From: Lysobacter alkalisoli
Lineage (GTDB): Bacteria > Pseudomonadota > Gammaproteobacteria > Xanthomonadales > Xanthomonadaceae
DNA length: 64,000 nucleotides
Direction of reading: 5' to 3'
Assembly: GCF_006547045.1 (NCBI RefSeq)
Contig: NZ_CP041242.1
Location: 1,746,001 to 1,810,000 of the forward strand
The notes beneath the pieces are model-generated. The model ran no database searches. It had not been told where the DNA came from and was given only the letters and a program-made list of their open reading frames with translations. The position numbers and the translations under genes are program-made. Numbering within the stretch: the first letter of the stretch is position 1; every line of letters begins with the position of its first letter. Below are positions 37,015 through 51,933 of this stretch, piece after piece.

Positions 37015-37416
37015 ATGGAATCCCAAGAACTGCGCAACGTCGGTCTCAAGGTCACCCACCCGCGGATGCGGATCCTTGAGTTGCTCGAGCATGCCAAGCC
37101 CCGGCACATGACCGCCGAGGACATCTATCGCCAGCTGATCGCCAAGGGCGAGGACATCGGCCTGGCCACGGTCTACCGCGTACTCACCCAGTTCGAGTCC
37201 GCGGGGCTGGTGCTCAAGCACAACTTCGAGGCCGGCCAGTCGGTCTACGAACTCGACCGGGGTCAGCACCACGACCACATGGTCGACATCGACACCGGCA
37301 AGATCATCGAGTTCGAAAGCGAGGAGATCGAAGAGCTGCAACGCAGGGTCGCTGCCAAGCACGGCTACGAGATCGAAGAACACTCGCTGGTGTTGTACGT
37401 CCGCAAGAAAAAATAA
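37015..37416 (+). CDS. fur: ferric uptake regulator Fur
   Basis: Fur represses iron-uptake genes when bound to Fe2+. The 133-residue protein has a winged-helix domain (LRNVGLKVTHPRMRILELLE, LATVYRVLTQFESAGLV) and the metal-binding dimerisation domain with the His-rich GQHHDHMVDIDTGKIIEFES. It has no cysteines at all, so the structural CxxC zinc site of E. coli Fur is missing; Pseudomonas Fur is similar, so this does not imply loss of function. ATG 37015 begins the conserved MESQELRNVGLK. It is divergent from bamE and convergent with recN. Confidence 0.96.
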   Translation: MESQELRNVGLKVTHPRMRILELLEHAKPRHMTAEDIYRQLIAKGEDIGLATVYRVLTQFESAGLVLKHNFEAGQSVYELDRGQHHDHMVDIDTGKIIEFESEEIEELQRRVAAKHGYEIEEHSLVLYVRKKK

Positions 37417-37471
37417 GTCGGCGGCCGCGACCACAGCGTAGTCGCACCCCGGGGGCGTTCTTGCACAGCCC

Positions 37472-39145
37472 TCAGCCGACGTCGGCCAGCAGCCGCTTCG
37501 CTGCCGCGCGTGCCTCGCGGGTCAGCTCGGCGCCGCCGAGCATGCGCGCCAGTTCCTCCCGGCGCTCGCCGGCATCCAGCTGCCGCACTTCGCTCTGGGT
37601 GATGCCGTCGGCTGAGGCCTTGCTGACCCGGTAGTGGGCGTGGCCCTGGGCCGCGACCTGGGGCAGGTGGGTCACGCACAGCACCTGTCGCCGTTCGCCG
37701 AGGGTGCGCAGTTTGCGGCCGACGATGTCGGCGACTGCGCCGCCGATGCCGGAGTCGACCTCGTCGAAGACCATCGTCGGTACCGCATCCAGCCCCAGGG
37801 TGGCGACTTCGATCGCCAGCGATACGCGCGACAGTTCGCCGCCGGAGGCGACCTTGCGCAGAGGACGTGCCGGCTGGCCGGGATTGGCGGCCACCAGGAA
37901 TTCGATGCGCTCGCCGCCCTGCGGATCGGGGCGGTCGTCGTCGATCGGCTCGATGGCGATCTCGAAGCGTCCACCGCCCATGCCCAGCTCGGCAATCAGT
38001 GCAGTGGTGTCGGTCGACAGCCTGCCCGCGGCTTCGCGCCGGCGCGCACCGAGTGCATCGGCGGCCTGGCGCCAGGCCTGCCGCGCATTGTCGATCTCGG
38101 TATCGAGCATCTGCAGGCGTTCGCCGGCGCCGCGCAGGCCGACCAGTTCCTCGGCGAGGGCCTCGCGCCGGGCCAGCAACTGATCCGGCGTGACCCGGTG
38201 TTTGCGGGCCAGTTCGTGCAGGCGGCCAAGCCGTTGTTCGGCGGCTTCGAAGGCGTCGGGGTCGATGTCGAGGTCGCTGCGGATGCGGTCTAGCAGGGTC
38301 AGCGCTTCGTCGATCTGGATTGCGGCGGCGTCGAGCATGCCGTCGACCTCGCCCAGCCGCGGTTCGTGTTCCTGCATGCGCTGGAGCTGGCCGCGGACCT
38401 GTTGCAGGGTGCCGGACAGCGAAGGCATCTCGTCGCCGCCAAGCTGGGCGAGGGCGCCGTCGCAGGTGGCAATCAGGTCGGCGGCGTGGGCGTGGCGGCG
38501 GTGATCGGTGCCCAGTTGCTCGATCGCAGCCGGTTCCAGCGTTTCACGCTCGAGTTCGGCGAACTGGTGTTCCAGCCATTCGATGCGGTCGGAGACATCG
38601 CCTTGGGAAGACAGCGCCTCGCGTTCGTCGAGCAGCGCACTCCAGTGTCGCGCGGCCGCGGCCACGGCCTGGCGTTCTTCCCCGGTACGCCCGAAGGCGT
38701 CGAGCAGGGCGAGCTGGCTGGTGCGGGTGAGCAGGGCCTGCTGTTCATGCTGACCGTGGATCTCGACCAGCAGGCCGGACAACTCGAGCAGTTGTCCTAC
38801 GGTAGCCGGGCGGCCGTTGATCCAGGCGCGGGAGCCGCCATCGGCGCGGATCACCCGGCGGATCTGGCACGCTCCGCCGTCGTCCTCGTCCAACTCGTTG
38901 TCATGCAGCCATGTCCGTGCCTGGGGCGCGTCTTCCAGGCTGAATTCGGCCGCCAGTTCGGCCCGGCCGGCGCCGTGCCGGACCACGCCGCTGTCGGCAC
39001 GCATGCCCGAAACCAGGCCCAGTGCATCCACCAGCAGCGACTTGCCGGCGCCGGTTTCGCCCGAGATCACGGTCATGCCCGGGCCGAATTCGAGTTCGGC
39101 ATGGTCGACCACGGCGAAATGCTTGATGGACAGATGGGTCAGCAT
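37472..39145 (-). CDS. recN: DNA repair protein RecN
   Basis: RecN is an SMC-like ATPase that acts early in double-strand-break repair. The 557-residue protein has an N-terminal Walker A (ISGETGAGKSLLVDAL), a long coiled-coil centre (about 160-360), and a C-terminal half with the ABC signature VASGGELSRVSLAIEV, Walker B TMVFDEVDSGIGG and VCVTHLPQVAAQG. ATG 39145 begins the conserved MLTHLSIKHFAVVDHAEL; the open frame extends far upstream antisense to hrcA and is spurious there. No LexA-type operator was recognised next to it. Confidence 0.96.
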   Translation of the reverse strand: MLTHLSIKHFAVVDHAELEFGPGMTVISGETGAGKSLLVDALGLVSGMRADSGVVRHGAGRAELAAEFSLEDAPQARTWLHDNELDEDDGGACQIRRVIRADGGSRAWINGRPATVGQLLELSGLLVEIHGQHEQQALLTRTSQLALLDAFGRTGEERQAVAAAARHWSALLDEREALSSQGDVSDRIEWLEHQFAELERETLEPAAIEQLGTDHRRHAHAADLIATCDGALAQLGGDEMPSLSGTLQQVRGQLQRMQEHEPRLGEVDGMLDAAAIQIDEALTLLDRIRSDLDIDPDAFEAAEQRLGRLHELARKHRVTPDQLLARREALAEELVGLRGAGERLQMLDTEIDNARQAWRQAADALGARRREAAGRLSTDTTALIAELGMGGGRFEIAIEPIDDDRPDPQGGERIEFLVAANPGQPARPLRKVASGGELSRVSLAIEVATLGLDAVPTMVFDEVDSGIGGAVADIVGRKLRTLGERRQVLCVTHLPQVAAQGHAHYRVSKASADGITQSEVRQLDAGERREELARMLGGAELTREARAAAKRLLADVG

Positions 39146-39274
39146 GGGCGGGGAGTTTAATGGTTGTCGGCAGTCGGTTGTCAGCCTGAGGGCAGCCCGG
39201 CTCACGAACCGAGAATTGGCGGCCGGAACCGCTCGAGCCTTGCGTCCGCCCCTCCGGCCGCTTATACCGACAGC

Positions 39275-40324
39275 ATGTCCCGAAGCCACGCCCATACCGA
39301 CGACCTCGATCCGCGGGCGCGGCACCTGCTGCGAACCTTGATAGGCCGCTACATCCGCGATGGCGAACCGGTCGGTTCGCAGACCCTGGCCCGCCACTCC
39401 GGGTTGGCGGTCAGTCCGGCGACGATCCGCAACATTCTTTCCGACCTGGAGGAGGCGGGCCTGCTCAGTGCTCCGCACACTTCCGCAGGGCGGATACCGA
39501 CCGCGCAGGGCTACCGGTTGTTCGTGGACTCGCTGCTGCAGCTCAGACCGCTGCCGGAAGGGGAACTCGCCCGCCTGCGCGGCGAGCTGCCGGCCGGATC
39601 GGGTACCCAGGCCCTGCTCGGCAACGCCTCCGAGCTGCTCTCGGCGATGACCCATTTCGTCGGCGTGGTCAGTCTGCCACGGCGCGAACAGTTCGCGTTC
39701 CGGCGCATCGACTTCGTGCCGCTCGACGCCCAGCGGGTGCTGGCGATCCTGGTGTTCGCCGACAACGAGGTGCAGAACCGGATCATCCAGACCCGGCGGC
39801 CGTTCGACGCCGGCGAACTGGAGCAGGTCGCCAACTACCTGAACAGTCAGTTCGCGGGGCGTGCGATGAGCGACATCCGCCGGACCCTGCTCCGCGAGCT
39901 CAAGACCGCCCGCAGCGAGATGGAAAGCCTGCTGGCGAGTTCGATGGAGCTGGCCGAGCAGGTGCTGGTGCCGGGCCAGGACGACATGGTGCTGGCCGGA
40001 CAGACCCGGCTGATGGGGGTACAGGACCTCGCCGACCTCGACCGCCTGCGAGAACTGTTCGAGGCCTTCGCCCGCAAGCGCGAGATCCTGCAGCTGCTCG
40101 AACGGACCATCCAGGCGCCGGGTGTACGCATCTTCATCGGCGAGGAAACCGGCCTGGCGCCACTGGAGGGCATGTCGCTGGTGACCGCGCCCTACGGCGC
40201 AGCCGGGCAGGTGCTGGGCGTACTCGGCGTGATCGGCCCGAGCCGCATGGCCTACGAGCGGGTGATCCCGGTGGTCCAGGCCGCGGCCGACGTGCTTGGC
40301 GATGCCTTGAAGGCCGAGAGCTGA
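39275..40324 (+). CDS. hrcA: heat-inducible transcription repressor HrcA
   Basis: HrcA represses heat-shock genes at CIRCE operators. The 349-residue protein has an N-terminal winged helix (RARHLLRTLIGRYIRDGEPV, GLAVSPATIRNILSDLEEAG, SAGRIPTAQGYRLFVDSLL) and a GAF-like C-terminal domain ending GVIGPSRMAYERVIPVVQA. ATG 39275 precedes the conserved DDLDPRARHLLRTL. It heads the hrcA-grpE-dnaK-dnaJ cluster. No CIRCE sequence is visible upstream of it, of grpE or of dnaK, so its targets are probably elsewhere, such as groESL. Confidence 0.95.
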   Translation: MSRSHAHTDDLDPRARHLLRTLIGRYIRDGEPVGSQTLARHSGLAVSPATIRNILSDLEEAGLLSAPHTSAGRIPTAQGYRLFVDSLLQLRPLPEGELARLRGELPAGSGTQALLGNASELLSAMTHFVGVVSLPRREQFAFRRIDFVPLDAQRVLAILVFADNEVQNRIIQTRRPFDAGELEQVANYLNSQFAGRAMSDIRRTLLRELKTARSEMESLLASSMELAEQVLVPGQDDMVLAGQTRLMGVQDLADLDRLRELFEAFARKREILQLLERTIQAPGVRIFIGEETGLAPLEGMSLVTAPYGAAGQVLGVLGVIGPSRMAYERVIPVVQAAADVLGDALKAES

Positions 40325-40371
40325 CACTCGTGCTCGAGCTCCCCCCAGCCGGCCCCTGACCGTCCGACGGG

Positions 40372-40398
40372 TTGAATCCGGCATCCCCGTCCCCATTG
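40372..40398 (+). promoter_or_regulatory. sigma-32-like heat-shock promoter before grpE
   Basis: TTGAAT (40372-40377) and CCCCATTG (40391-40398) are 13 nt apart, close to the sigma-32 consensus CTTGAAA-N11-16-CCCCATNT. It lies about 70 nt before grpE. Confidence 0.65.
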
Positions 40399-40470
40399 CT
40401 GGCCCTGTCGCGGGCGTCACGCCCGCCATCGCCTCCATTTGCACCCGAGCGCAGGGACAGAGCCAACCCC

Positions 40471-41007
40471 ATGACCACAGCATCACAGCAGGACGAGAAC
40501 GAGAACACACAGGGCACGGCCGCTACGGCCGTCGACAACGATGAGCGGGACCGGCTCAGCATCGAGCTTGAAGCCGCCCAGGCCGAACTGGCCGCGCTTC
40601 GCGAAGAGGTACTGCGCGAGCACGCCGAGCTGGACAACCAGCGCAAACGCATGGCCCGCGAGCTCGACACCGCCCGCAAGTTCGCCAATGAGCGCCTGCT
40701 CGGCGAGTTGCTGCCGGTGATCGACAGCCTCGAAGCCGGCCTGAAGGTGGAGAGCGACACCGCCGCCCATCTGCGCGAAGGCATGGAGCTGACCCTGAAG
40801 CAACTGCTCAAGGTCGCCGGCGACAATGGCCTGATGGCCGTGGACCCGGCAGGTCAGCCGTTCAATCCGGACCACCACCAGGCCATGAGCATGGTCGAGA
40901 GCGCCGGGCATCCCCCTGGCCACGTGGTGCAGGTCTACCAGAAGGGCTGGCTGCTCAACGACCGTCTGTTGCGCCCGGCACTGGTGGTGGTGGCCAGACA
41001 CGACTGA
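40471..41007 (+). CDS. grpE: nucleotide exchange factor GrpE
   Basis: GrpE releases ADP from DnaK. The 178-residue protein has a Gln/Asn/Glu-rich N-terminus, the long paired helix ([20 protein letters not shown]...[12 protein letters not shown]), and the beta domain with [20 protein letters not shown] and [23 protein letters not shown] 40471 gives the normal start. It lies between hrcA and dnaK with its own sigma-32-like promoter upstream. Confidence 0.96.
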   Translation: MTTASQQDENENTQGTAATAVDNDERDRLSIELEAAQAELAALREEVLREHAELDNQRKRMARELDTARKFANERLLGELLPVIDSLEAGLKVESDTAAHLREGMELTLKQLLKVAGDNGLMAVDPAGQPFNPDHHQAMSMVESAGHPPGHVVQVYQKGWLLNDRLLRPALVVVARHD

Positions 41008-41035
41008 AAACCGTGGCCACACCCGCGTCCTTCCC

Positions 41036-41063
41036 CTTGAAGGGAAGGGAGTAAACCCCAGAT
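41036..41063 (+). promoter_or_regulatory. sigma-32-like heat-shock promoter before dnaK
   Basis: CTTGAAG (41036-41042) and CCCCAGAT (41056-41063) are separated by 13 nt, the same spacing as before grpE, and agree well with the sigma-32 consensus. It sits about 57 nt before dnaK. The -35 region overlaps a small inverted repeat (ttcccctt/aagggaa). Confidence 0.75.
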
Positions 41064-41120
41064 AGCAGACATCGGCGTCGCAGGCGCCCCTGAATCCAGA
41101 GATACGAGAGGAACACCACC

Positions 41121-43046
<1,926 letters not shown>

Positions 43047-43054
43047 GCGATCAA

Positions 43055-43190
43055 GCGACTTCAAAAGCCCCTCTTCCCGTGGGAGAGGGGTTGGAGTGAG
43101 GGTTCTGCGAAGTCGCAGGCATTCAAGCGCCGGCGGCTTCGCCAGACCCTCATCCGCCCTCCGGGCACCTTCTCCCAGAGGGGGGAGGAA
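43055..43190. repeat. composite palindromic repeat between dnaK and dnaJ
   Basis: The gap holds cccctcttccc (43068-43078) against gggagagggg (43081-43090), then a second related half with ttctcccagagggggg near 43170-43185. An outer pair gcgactt/aagtcgc lies around 43056-43116. This is the CCCTCTCCCGC family, here as a longer two-part copy with gtgaggg and accctca flanks facing each other. It may stabilise the dnaK message or lower dnaJ read-through. Confidence 0.6.
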
Positions 43191-43222
43191 ACCGCGCCAT
43201 CTCCGGGTGACCCTGCCGATTC

Positions 43223-44353
43223 ATGAGCAAACGCGATTACTACGAAATCCTGGGCGTCGCCCGCAACGCCTCCGACGATGAGTTGAAGAAGGCCTATCGT
43301 CGCTGTGCGATGAAGCACCACCCGGACCGCAATCCGGGCGATGCCGCGGCCGAGGCCGCCTTCAAGGAGTGCAAGGAGGCCTACGAAGTCCTGTCCGACG
43401 CCAACAAGCGCCGCGCCTACGACCAGCACGGCCACGCGGCCTTCGAGCACGGCATGGGCGGCGGTGGAGGTGCCGGGGCCGGCTACGCCGACATGGGCGA
43501 CATCTTCGGCGACATTTTCGGCAACATCTTCGGTGGTGGTGCGGGCCCGCGCGGACCGCGTCGCGGCGCCGACATCGGCTACGTGATGGAGCTGTCGCTG
43601 GAAGAAGCGGTGTGTGGCGTCGAGCGGCAGATCGAAATCCCCACCCTGGATGCCTGCGACACCTGCAGTGGCAGCGGTTCGATCGACGGCAAGATCGAAA
43701 CCTGCGCGACCTGCGGCGGGCGCGGCCAGGTCCGTTTCCAGCGCGGCATCTTTTCGATGCAGCAGGCTTGTCCCCATTGCGGCGGCCGTGGCCAGACCAT
43801 CGCCAATCCCTGCGGCGACTGCCACGGGCAGGGGCGGGTGGAGCGCAACAAGACCCTGCAGGTGAAGATCCCGGCCGGCGTCGATACCGGCGACCGCATC
43901 CGCCTGGCGGGCGAGGGCGAGGCCGGTCCGACCGGCGTGCCGCCCGGCGACCTGTATGTCGAGGTCCGGGTCAGGGAGCACGAGATCTTCCAGCGCGATG
44001 GCGACGACCTGCACTGCGAAGTGCCGATCCGCATTTCGCAGGCGGCGCTGGGCGATATCGTCCGGGTACCGACGCTCAACGGCGACGCCGAGATCCGGCT
44101 GCCGGCCGAAACCCAGAGCGGCAAGCTGTTCCGCCTGCGTGGCAAGGGCGTCAAGTCGGTGCGCAGCCGCAGCGAAGGCGACCTGTACTGCCGCGTCGTG
44201 GTCGAGACGCCGGTCAACCTCACGACCGAGCAGCGCGAGCTGATGGAAAAATTCGAGGCCACCTTCTCGGGCGAGAGCGCGCGCCGCCATTCACCGAGGT
44301 CGGCGACCTTCCTCGACGGCGTCAAGGGTTTCTGGGACCGGATGACCTCCTGA
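43223..44353 (+). CDS. dnaJ: molecular chaperone DnaJ (Hsp40)
   Basis: DnaJ stimulates DnaK ATPase and delivers substrates. The 376-residue protein has a J domain ([20 protein letters not shown], with HPD in KHHPDRNP), a Gly/Phe-rich linker ([19 protein letters not shown]), four zinc-binding CxxCxGxG repeats ([32 protein letters not shown]) and a C-terminal peptide-binding domain. It completes the heat-shock cluster. Confidence 0.98.
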   Translation: MSKRDYYEILGVARNASDDELKKAYRRCAMKHHPDRNPGDAAAEAAFKECKEAYEVLSDANKRRAYDQHGHAAFEHGMGGGGGAGAGYADMGDIFGDIFGNIFGGGAGPRGPRRGADIGYVMELSLEEAVCGVERQIEIPTLDACDTCSGSGSIDGKIETCATCGGRGQVRFQRGIFSMQQACPHCGGRGQTIANPCGDCHGQGRVERNKTLQVKIPAGVDTGDRIRLAGEGEAGPTGVPPGDLYVEVRVREHEIFQRDGDDLHCEVPIRISQAALGDIVRVPTLNGDAEIRLPAETQSGKLFRLRGKGVKSVRSRSEGDLYCRVVVETPVNLTTEQRELMEKFEATFSGESARRHSPRSATFLDGVKGFWDRMTS

Positions 44354-44414
44354 TCGATGCCGGCATGCACCATGCCGGCTTGTCGCATCGCGGGGCTGCC
44401 GCTAGCCTGCGCAG

Positions 44415-45140
44415 ATGATCGAATCACAGCATCCAGTCCGCCTGCTGGTCCACGGCGCCTCCGGTCGCATGGGCCAGGCCCTGCTGCGCCTGGCCGACGA
44501 GCACGAAGACCTGTCGGTGGTCGCGGCGGTGGCGCGCTCCAAGCCTGCCCAGCGTGTGATCGATGGTGTCCCGCACTTTGCCGTGTCCGAGTTGGGTGGT
44601 CTGCCCGAATTCGATGTCGCCATCGATTTCAGCCTGCCGCAGGGCTTCGATGTGATCCTGGCTCTGTGCGTATCGCGTGGCCGTGCACTGGTTTCCGGCA
44701 CCACCGGCCTCGACGAGGCCCAGCGCAAGGCGCTGGACGAAGCCGCCCGGCGCATCCCGGTGCTGTGGGCATCCAACTTCAGCCTCGGCGTGGCGGTGTT
44801 GAACGAGCTGGTCGAGCGCGCAGCGGCGGCACTGCCGGGCTGGGATTGCGACATCGTCGAGTCCCATCACGTGCACAAGAAGGATGCGCCGTCCGGTACC
44901 GCGCTGACCCTGGGCGAATGCGCACAGGCCGGGGGAGCCGCGCCGCGCTATGCGGCGCTGCGCGCGGGCGACATCGTCGGCGAGCACATGGTCCAGTTCA
45001 CCGGCCTGGGCGAGCGGGTTGAGCTGGTCCACCGCGCGACCAGCCGCGACATCTTCGCGCGAGGGGCCCTGCAGGCGGCGTGGCGGCTGGCCGGGCGCGA
45101 GCCGGGCCTCTACGGGATGCGCGGGCTGCTGTTCGACTAG
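44415..45140 (+). CDS. dapB: 4-hydroxy-tetrahydrodipicolinate reductase
   Basis: DapB makes tetrahydrodipicolinate for lysine and diaminopimelate synthesis. The 241-residue protein has the NAD(P) motif LLVHGASGRMGQALL, the VSGTTGLDEAQ and WASNFSLGVAVLNEL blocks, and the catalytic/substrate motif ESHHVHKKDAPSGTAL. The length is slightly shorter than in E. coli (273) but typical of this group. It lies between dnaJ and carA as in Xanthomonas. Confidence 0.95.
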   Translation: MIESQHPVRLLVHGASGRMGQALLRLADEHEDLSVVAAVARSKPAQRVIDGVPHFAVSELGGLPEFDVAIDFSLPQGFDVILALCVSRGRALVSGTTGLDEAQRKALDEAARRIPVLWASNFSLGVAVLNELVERAAAALPGWDCDIVESHHVHKKDAPSGTALTLGECAQAGGAAPRYAALRAGDIVGEHMVQFTGLGERVELVHRATSRDIFARGALQAAWRLAGREPGLYGMRGLLFD

Positions 45141-45192
45141 GGGCCTGTCCCCGACCGTGCGGTAGTGGCCATAGCCTCCAGGCTTGGCAGAA

Positions 45193-45671
45193 TCAGCTTC
45201 CGGCCAGCCCCACGACCTGGCGGAAGCGCTCCGCCGTCTGCTTGCCGCGGACGTCCTTGATCGTGCTGCAGGCGAGTTCGAGCAGTTGCGGCAAGTCCTC
45301 GGGCGTGTTCAGGTCTTCCAGGCTCATGGCCAGGGCATCGCCCATCGGGCCCAGGAAATCGTTGACCGCATGAACCGCCGCCTGGCGGCGGGCCTGCCAG
45401 TCCCGGGTGCGGTGGAAGGTGGAGGGGGCGCCGTCGCCTGCGTGCTGGTGCCGGCCCCTTGGCTGCCGTCGATCAGGCCGAGCCGGAGCAGGTGTTCGAG
45501 CATGGAGACCAGTGCTTCGCCAAGCCCCATCGTCGATTGCACATCGGCAACGCTGCGCTTGCCATCGAGCATGATCAGCAAGGAACGGTGTCGGATATCG
45601 AGCCGCAATGCACGATTTTCGATTTCCTGCAGTCCCGCGCGAGTCTTGCTGAACACCGTGTCTGCGTTCAT
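45193..45671 (-). pseudogene. conserved hypothetical protein with apparent single-base frameshift
   Basis: Two frames each show real protein character. The first (from ATG 45671) reads MNADTVFSKTRAGLQEIENR and LLIMLDGKRSVADVQSTMGL up to a Pro/Thr-rich stretch near 45430. The second carries RDWQARRQAAVHAVNDFLG and MSLEDLNTPEDLPQLLELA to the stop at 45193. They join if one base is added in the G5 run at 45424-45428, which gives 160 codons. I do not know the function; the N-half looks like a small helical domain found in hypothetical proteins of Xanthomonadaceae. It is divergent from carA. Confidence 0.65.
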
Positions 45672-45956
45672 CGTTCACCCCCCGTTCCAGCAAGGCCACC
45701 GGGCGCTTGCCTCCCCGTGTTCCGGGATATCAGAAATCCGCCGCCACAACAATGCCACATGGGTGTGAAGGGCGGCGGGGCAGGTGCAAGCATGCCGGAC
45801 CGTTTCCTTTTGGCATGGTGGCCGGTACAATTCTCGCTCGCCTGAACCCCCGAACCGGACCGGTCCCGCACCGCGTCCGCGCTTTGCTGCAGCCTGCTTT
45901 CACGGTTGCGCGAGCCCGGGCCGGGTCAGCACCCTTAGGCATTCAAGGCGACCCCC

Positions 45957-50331
<4,375 letters not shown>

Positions 50332-50342
50332 CGCCCCTTCCG

Positions 50343-50380
50343 TTGTAGCCCGGGCGGGGGGCCGGGTTCCAGCCCGCGTC
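50343..50380. repeat. partial TTGTAGCCCGGGC repeat after carB
   Basis: ttgtagcccgggc (50343-50355) matches the outer 13 bp of the long palindrome at 3782-3856, followed by an imperfect inverted segment (ccgggttccagcccgcg). It looks like a shortened copy of the same repeat family, in the gap between carB and greA. Confidence 0.45.
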
Positions 50381-50478
50381 CCATCCTGCTAGCCTTTCAG
50401 CACACGGCCGCGAGGTGGTGGGACCCGTTTCCACCGCCTTGTTTTTTTGTTGCCCCGAACGAACCAAAGGATGTACCC

Positions 50479-50955
50479 ATGAGAGCACCGATCACGGTGA
50501 AAGGCGCGCAGCGTCTGCGCGCCGAGCTGGAAGAACTCAAGTCGGTCAAGCGGCCGGCGGTGATCAACGCGATCGCCGAAGCACGCGCCCATGGCGACCT
50601 CAAGGAGAACGCGGAGTACCACGCGGCCCGCGAGCAGCAGGGCTTCATCGAGGGCCGCATCCAGCAGCTCGAGTCTGAGCTGTCGCATGCCCAGGTCATC
50701 GACGTGGCTTCGCTCAATGCCGGTACGCGAATCGTGTTCGGCGCCACCGTCGAACTGGCCGACGTCGAGACCGATGAGCAGCGCCGCTACCAGATCGTGG
50801 GTGATCTGGAGGCCGACATCAAGCACGGCATGATCGCGATTTCCTCACCGGTCGCGCGAGCCCTGATCGGCAAGCACGAGGGCGACAGCGTCACCATCGA
50901 AGCCCCCGGCGGGACCAGCGAGTACGAGATCGTTTCGGTCAGCTACGCCGCCTGA
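50479..50955 (+). CDS. greA: transcription elongation factor GreA
   Basis: GreA rescues backtracked RNA polymerase by stimulating transcript cleavage. The 158-residue protein has the N-terminal coiled coil ([20 protein letters not shown] with the tip region [17 protein letters not shown], which holds the acidic tip residues) and the FKBP-like C-terminal domain ([37 protein letters not shown]). It follows carB after 147 nt and precedes rpfE by 3 nt. Confidence 0.97.
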   Translation: MRAPITVKGAQRLRAELEELKSVKRPAVINAIAEARAHGDLKENAEYHAAREQQGFIEGRIQQLESELSHAQVIDVASLNAGTRIVFGATVELADVETDEQRRYQIVGDLEADIKHGMIAISSPVARALIGKHEGDSVTIEAPGGTSEYEIVSVSYAA

Positions 50956-50958
50956 GTC

Positions 50959-51933
50959 ATGGCCGGGATCTTGGCCCGAGCCAGGCTGCTGCTGCCTGAT
51001 CCCGGACGCTTCGGCGGCCAGCGCTTGGGCGAGGCGGTTGCGCGCGCCTTTGGCCGCGCCGACCTGATCCAGTTCGACGGCTCCCAGCACACACGGATTT
51101 TCGATGTGCTGCCACGAGGCTGGCCCGCTGCTGCCGCGACCCGCCAGATGGATGCTGGCGATGGCGCCGGTGCAACGTGGCTGCGCGCCGACCCGGCCCA
51201 CGTCCAACCCGACATCAATGGGGCGCGACTGCTTGCGCATGGCTCCGGCCTGCACCTGACCGCGCAGGACGTGGCTGCCTTCATGCCCGCGTTGCGCCCC
51301 CTGTTCGGTGACTTCGGCTGTCCGATCGATGCGCCGACACCGTCGCGTTGGTACTTGCGCCTGCCAATGCAGGCCCGGCTGCCTGCATTCAGCTCACCCG
51401 AGGAGGCTCTCGGCGACGAACTGTTCGATCACCTGCCCGGGTCACACCTGTCTGAATCGGGTGGCGACGACCGCGGAGCCCGTCGTTGGCGGGCCCTGCT
51501 CAGCGAGGCCCAGGTCGTACTGCACAATCATCCCCGCAACGGCGAACGCGCCGCCGCCGGCCTGGCGACGGTCAACAGCCTGTGGTTCTGGGGTGGTGGA
51601 GTGTTGCCCGATCACGTCCACTGCATCGCCGGCATCGTCTGCAGTGACGACGACAGTCTGGCCGCATTCGCGCGACTGGCCGGAGCCGAGGCGCAACCGT
51701 TGCCGGCACGCTGCCCGGACGGCCTGGCCGATCGCGACATCGTCATCGACCTGCGTGACAGTCGCGACTTGGCCGTGCTGCAGCGCGACTGGCTCGAACC
51801 GTTGCTCGAACAGCTGGCGGCCGGCGGCTTGGACGAGCTCGTCCTTGATGCCGTGGATGGCCGCGGGTTCGTGTTTCGTCGTCGCCAGCGCTTGCGGTTC
51901 TGGCGCCGTCCACGACCGCGGTTGGCCGAATGA
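50959..51933 (+). CDS. rpfE: RpfE-like protein (phosphoglycerate mutase-like hypothetical)
   Basis: By position (greA-here-recJ) and character this is the rpfE gene of the Xanthomonas rpf region. The 324-residue protein starts LLLPDPGRFGGQRLGEAVAR and contains WLRADPAHVQPDINGARLLA, EAQVVLHNHPRNGERAAAGL and SLWFWGGGVLPDH, typical of this poorly characterised family of mutase-like proteins. Its biochemical activity is not established; in Xanthomonas it has been linked loosely to extracellular products. It starts 3 nt after greA and overlaps recJ (ATGA). Confidence 0.82.
   Translation: MAGILARARLLLPDPGRFGGQRLGEAVARAFGRADLIQFDGSQHTRIFDVLPRGWPAAAATRQMDAGDGAGATWLRADPAHVQPDINGARLLAHGSGLHLTAQDVAAFMPALRPLFGDFGCPIDAPTPSRWYLRLPMQARLPAFSSPEEALGDELFDHLPGSHLSESGGDDRGARRWRALLSEAQVVLHNHPRNGERAAAGLATVNSLWFWGGGVLPDHVHCIAGIVCSDDDSLAAFARLAGAEAQPLPARCPDGLADRDIVIDLRDSRDLAVLQRDWLEPLLEQLAAGGLDELVLDAVDGRGFVFRRRQRLRFWRRPRPRLAE

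Noticed and set aside
40324-40350. Possible CIRCE half-site (ctgacactc) after hrcA
   Set aside because: The matching right half gagtgctaa is absent at the required 9-nt spacing.
39146-40510. Upstream extension of the recN frame across hrcA
   Set aside because: RecN homology begins exactly at 39145; upstream residues are antisense to hrcA.
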